Made by a program: the position numbers and the translations under genes. The notes under the pieces were generated by a model. That model was given only the letters and a program-made list of their open reading frames with translations. It did not search any database and had not been told where the DNA came from. Positions 11,301 through 12,550 of a DNA stretch of 12,550 nucleotides are shown here, in pieces. Where the stretch lies: positions 1 through 12,550 of the forward strand of contig VBLR01000140.1 in the NCBI GenBank assembly GCA_005878665.1, written 5' to 3'. The stretch comes from Methanobacteriota archaeon (lineage in GTDB: Archaea > Thermoplasmatota > Thermoplasmata > RBG-16-68-12). Position 1 is the first letter of the stretch. Every line of letters starts with the position of its first letter.

Positions 11301-12161
11301 ATGGCGCCCGCAGAATCCGATCGAGGGGCAACGGACGGAGACATCGTCGAATTCGACCACTGGATCTACGGTGTGGTCCCTGGCGTCGGCTACACGACGA
11401 AGGCCGTGTCCCATGGGCTCGACGCGGGCCTATACGATCCCTACCTCCGTGGACATTACACCCCGATCCGCGCGGCGGCCGCCCAAACGGCGGAGGACGA
11501 AGTCGATCTACACATGATTCACCCTCTCCGCACCGGCCGAGAACTCCTCCTGTCCCGAATCAGTCGCGGGATCCCCGATGAGGCGGGGCGACCGACCTTC
11601 ACGAACCATACCGTGATCGCACGGACGGATGTCCTCCGGTCCGGCCAGATCACGCTCGAGGCAGTGTATCGATCGGTCAAGGAGTTCGACCGGCGGGCCG
11701 CCGACGTCGGTCCGGAGATGCCCCTGCTCAAGGTCCCCGCCCGTCCCGAGGCGGAAGGGCGATTGCGTTTTGGAGACGGAATCCACAAGCATCTCACATT
11801 TCCGGCCATCGAAAGCCTTGCGACCCGCATCATGACGGATCCGAACAGTCGCACCCTGCTCCTCTGCCGGAACACGACGGCCGAAGCCCGAAAGGCCACG
11901 CTCAACCTGGTTTACGAACTCTTGGCCTGGGGGTGTGGACTCCCGCTCATGACGGCGATCAGTGAAGCCCCTCGTTCTTCCGCACTCAACTTCTTCAACT
12001 TCGTCGTCGCGCCGAGAGGCGTCCGGGCCGACTCAACCTGGGCCATCCTCGAGAGCGCCCTCAGCGAGTCCGTGTTGCCTCGTGTCCTCGATCGGGACGA
12101 GGTGTACCAGGTCCTGACCGCCACGGTCCGTCAGTCCGCAGACTTGCCGTTGGCGCGGTAA
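11301..12161 (+). CDS. GTPase-associated protein 1 (GAP1)-like protein
   Basis: This 286-residue protein has the N-terminal block HWIYGVVPGVGYTTKAVSHG (20-39). It then has RTGRELLLSRISRG, a stretch with RPTFTNHTVIARTDVL, and a C-terminal half with LLLCRNT and LVYELLAWGCGLPLM followed by SALNFFNFV. The pattern of a strand with a GxGYxxxAxSxGL motif followed by a FxNHxxI strand reminds me of the N-terminal domain of GAP1, a protein found next to TRAFAC/double-GTPase genes in predicted bacterial conflict systems. Its position 11 bp after a P-loop GTPase of that general kind supports this. Bacterial GAP1 proteins are usually much longer, so this would be a minimal version. No catalytic motif is evident. 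Its last 31 bases overlap the convergent gene on the other strand. The assignment rests on memory of the family pattern. Confidence 0.6.
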   Translation: MAPAESDRGATDGDIVEFDHWIYGVVPGVGYTTKAVSHGLDAGLYDPYLRGHYTPIRAAAAQTAEDEVDLHMIHPLRTGRELLLSRISRGIPDEAGRPTFTNHTVIARTDVLRSGQITLEAVYRSVKEFDRRAADVGPEMPLLKVPARPEAEGRLRFGDGIHKHLTFPAIESLATRIMTDPNSRTLLLCRNTTAEARKATLNLVYELLAWGCGLPLMTAISEAPRSSALNFFNFVVAPRGVRADSTWAILESALSESVLPRVLDRDEVYQVLTATVRQSADLPLAR

Positions 12162-12538
12162 GTGCGCACATTGCCCTCCGCGACTTCCCGGACGACTGTC
12201 CATCCGTGCGCGAGTTTCCATTGACCTTCCTTGGACCGATGGTCCGGGTGGCCTTGCCCGAGATGCTCCAGCTCCGCTTCGAGGTAGTCGGCGTCCGTGT
12301 CGAACTCCGGAACCAGTTTGCCCTCGGCTACGAGCTGACACAGAAGGGCCAATCCGCTCGGGCGCCCCTTCCAGTGGACCACCAGAAAGGCGCGACGCAC
12401 GGAGGCGTCGGCCAAGAGGAGGTCTCGGAGTCCGATGTAGGACTCGCGGTCGCGGGAATTCTCCCGCGGAGGCGCCCCGAGCCGTTCCTTCCGTTTCTCG
12501 AGCGACTTGAACAGGGCGAGCCATTCCTTTTTCGTCAT
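12131..12538 (-). CDS. Hypothetical protein, 135 residues
   Basis: I do not recognise this protein. It starts at ATG 12538 near the window edge (MTKKEWLALFKSLEKRKERL). It has a basic helical N terminus, a central acidic part (EFDTDADYLEAELEHL, about 77-92), and a C-terminal part with WKLAHGWTVVREV, likely strands. Codon third positions are mostly G or C, as in the neighbouring genes, which supports real coding. It has no cysteines suited to zinc binding apart from a single one, no signal peptide and no membrane segment. The 3' end overlaps the 3' end of the GAP1-like gene by 31 bases in antisense. Whether it belongs to the GTPase/GAP1 system cannot be told from position alone, since it is on the opposite strand. 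Confidence 0.6.
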   Translation of the reverse strand: MTKKEWLALFKSLEKRKERLGAPPRENSRDRESYIGLRDLLLADASVRRAFLVVHWKGRPSGLALLCQLVAEGKLVPEFDTDADYLEAELEHLGQGHPDHRSKEGQWKLAHGWTVVREVAEGNVRTYRANGKSAD

Positions 12539-12550
12539 GTCCGACCGTTC

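Noticed and set aside
10276..11331. 351-residue minus-strand frame over the second GTPase
   Set aside because: It is antisense to a protein with clear P-loop, DVSG and SKFD motifs, and has no recognisable features of its own.

Overview
The window comes from a GC-rich archaeon. Evidence for this is an Sm-like archaeal protein followed by ribosomal protein L37e and a four-cysteine PurF, archaeal TATA boxes (CTTTAAG, CTATATT, CATAAATAG) sitting about 25 nt upstream of start codons so that many transcripts would be leaderless, and a tRNA-Ala without an encoded CCA. The gene content would fit a member of the Thermoplasmatota, but that placement is inference.

Layout. Bases 1-4729 look like ordinary chromosome: the 3' end of a retropepsin-like (RimB/Zn_protease type) gene; an lsm - rpl37e - purF operon, in which the 55-residue L37e gene is short and easy to miss; a convergent malate synthase A gene; and a GNAT acetyltransferase. 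A tRNA-Ala(GGC) gene follows at 4757-4829.

Bases 4807-9155 are the most unusual stretch. The 3' end of the tRNA is repeated in direct orientation at 5514, 6461, 8311 and 9129. Each interval between repeats holds a self-contained cargo: a RelBE toxin-antitoxin pair, an AbrB/PIN toxin-antitoxin pair, two convergent base-excision glycosylase genes (Tag-like and AlkZ-like), and a dienelactone-hydrolase-family gene. The repeats lose identity to the tRNA steadily with distance (25, 24, 22 and 17 matches over 25 columns). This is what stepwise insertion at the tRNA, with older modules pushed outward, would leave. The two modules nearest the tRNA also share a similar left end beyond the repeat. No integrase or transposase is visible, so mobilisation would have to be in trans, or the elements are remnants.

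Bases 9274-12161 hold a three-gene set: two tandem paralogous P-loop GTPases, the first of which has lost its DxxG switch II motif, and a protein resembling the N-terminal part of GTPase-associated protein 1 (GAP1). Related GTPase/GAP1 sets are known from predicted bacterial conflict systems, so this may be a compact archaeal version. A small unrecognised gene converges on it and overlaps its 3' end at the right edge of the window.
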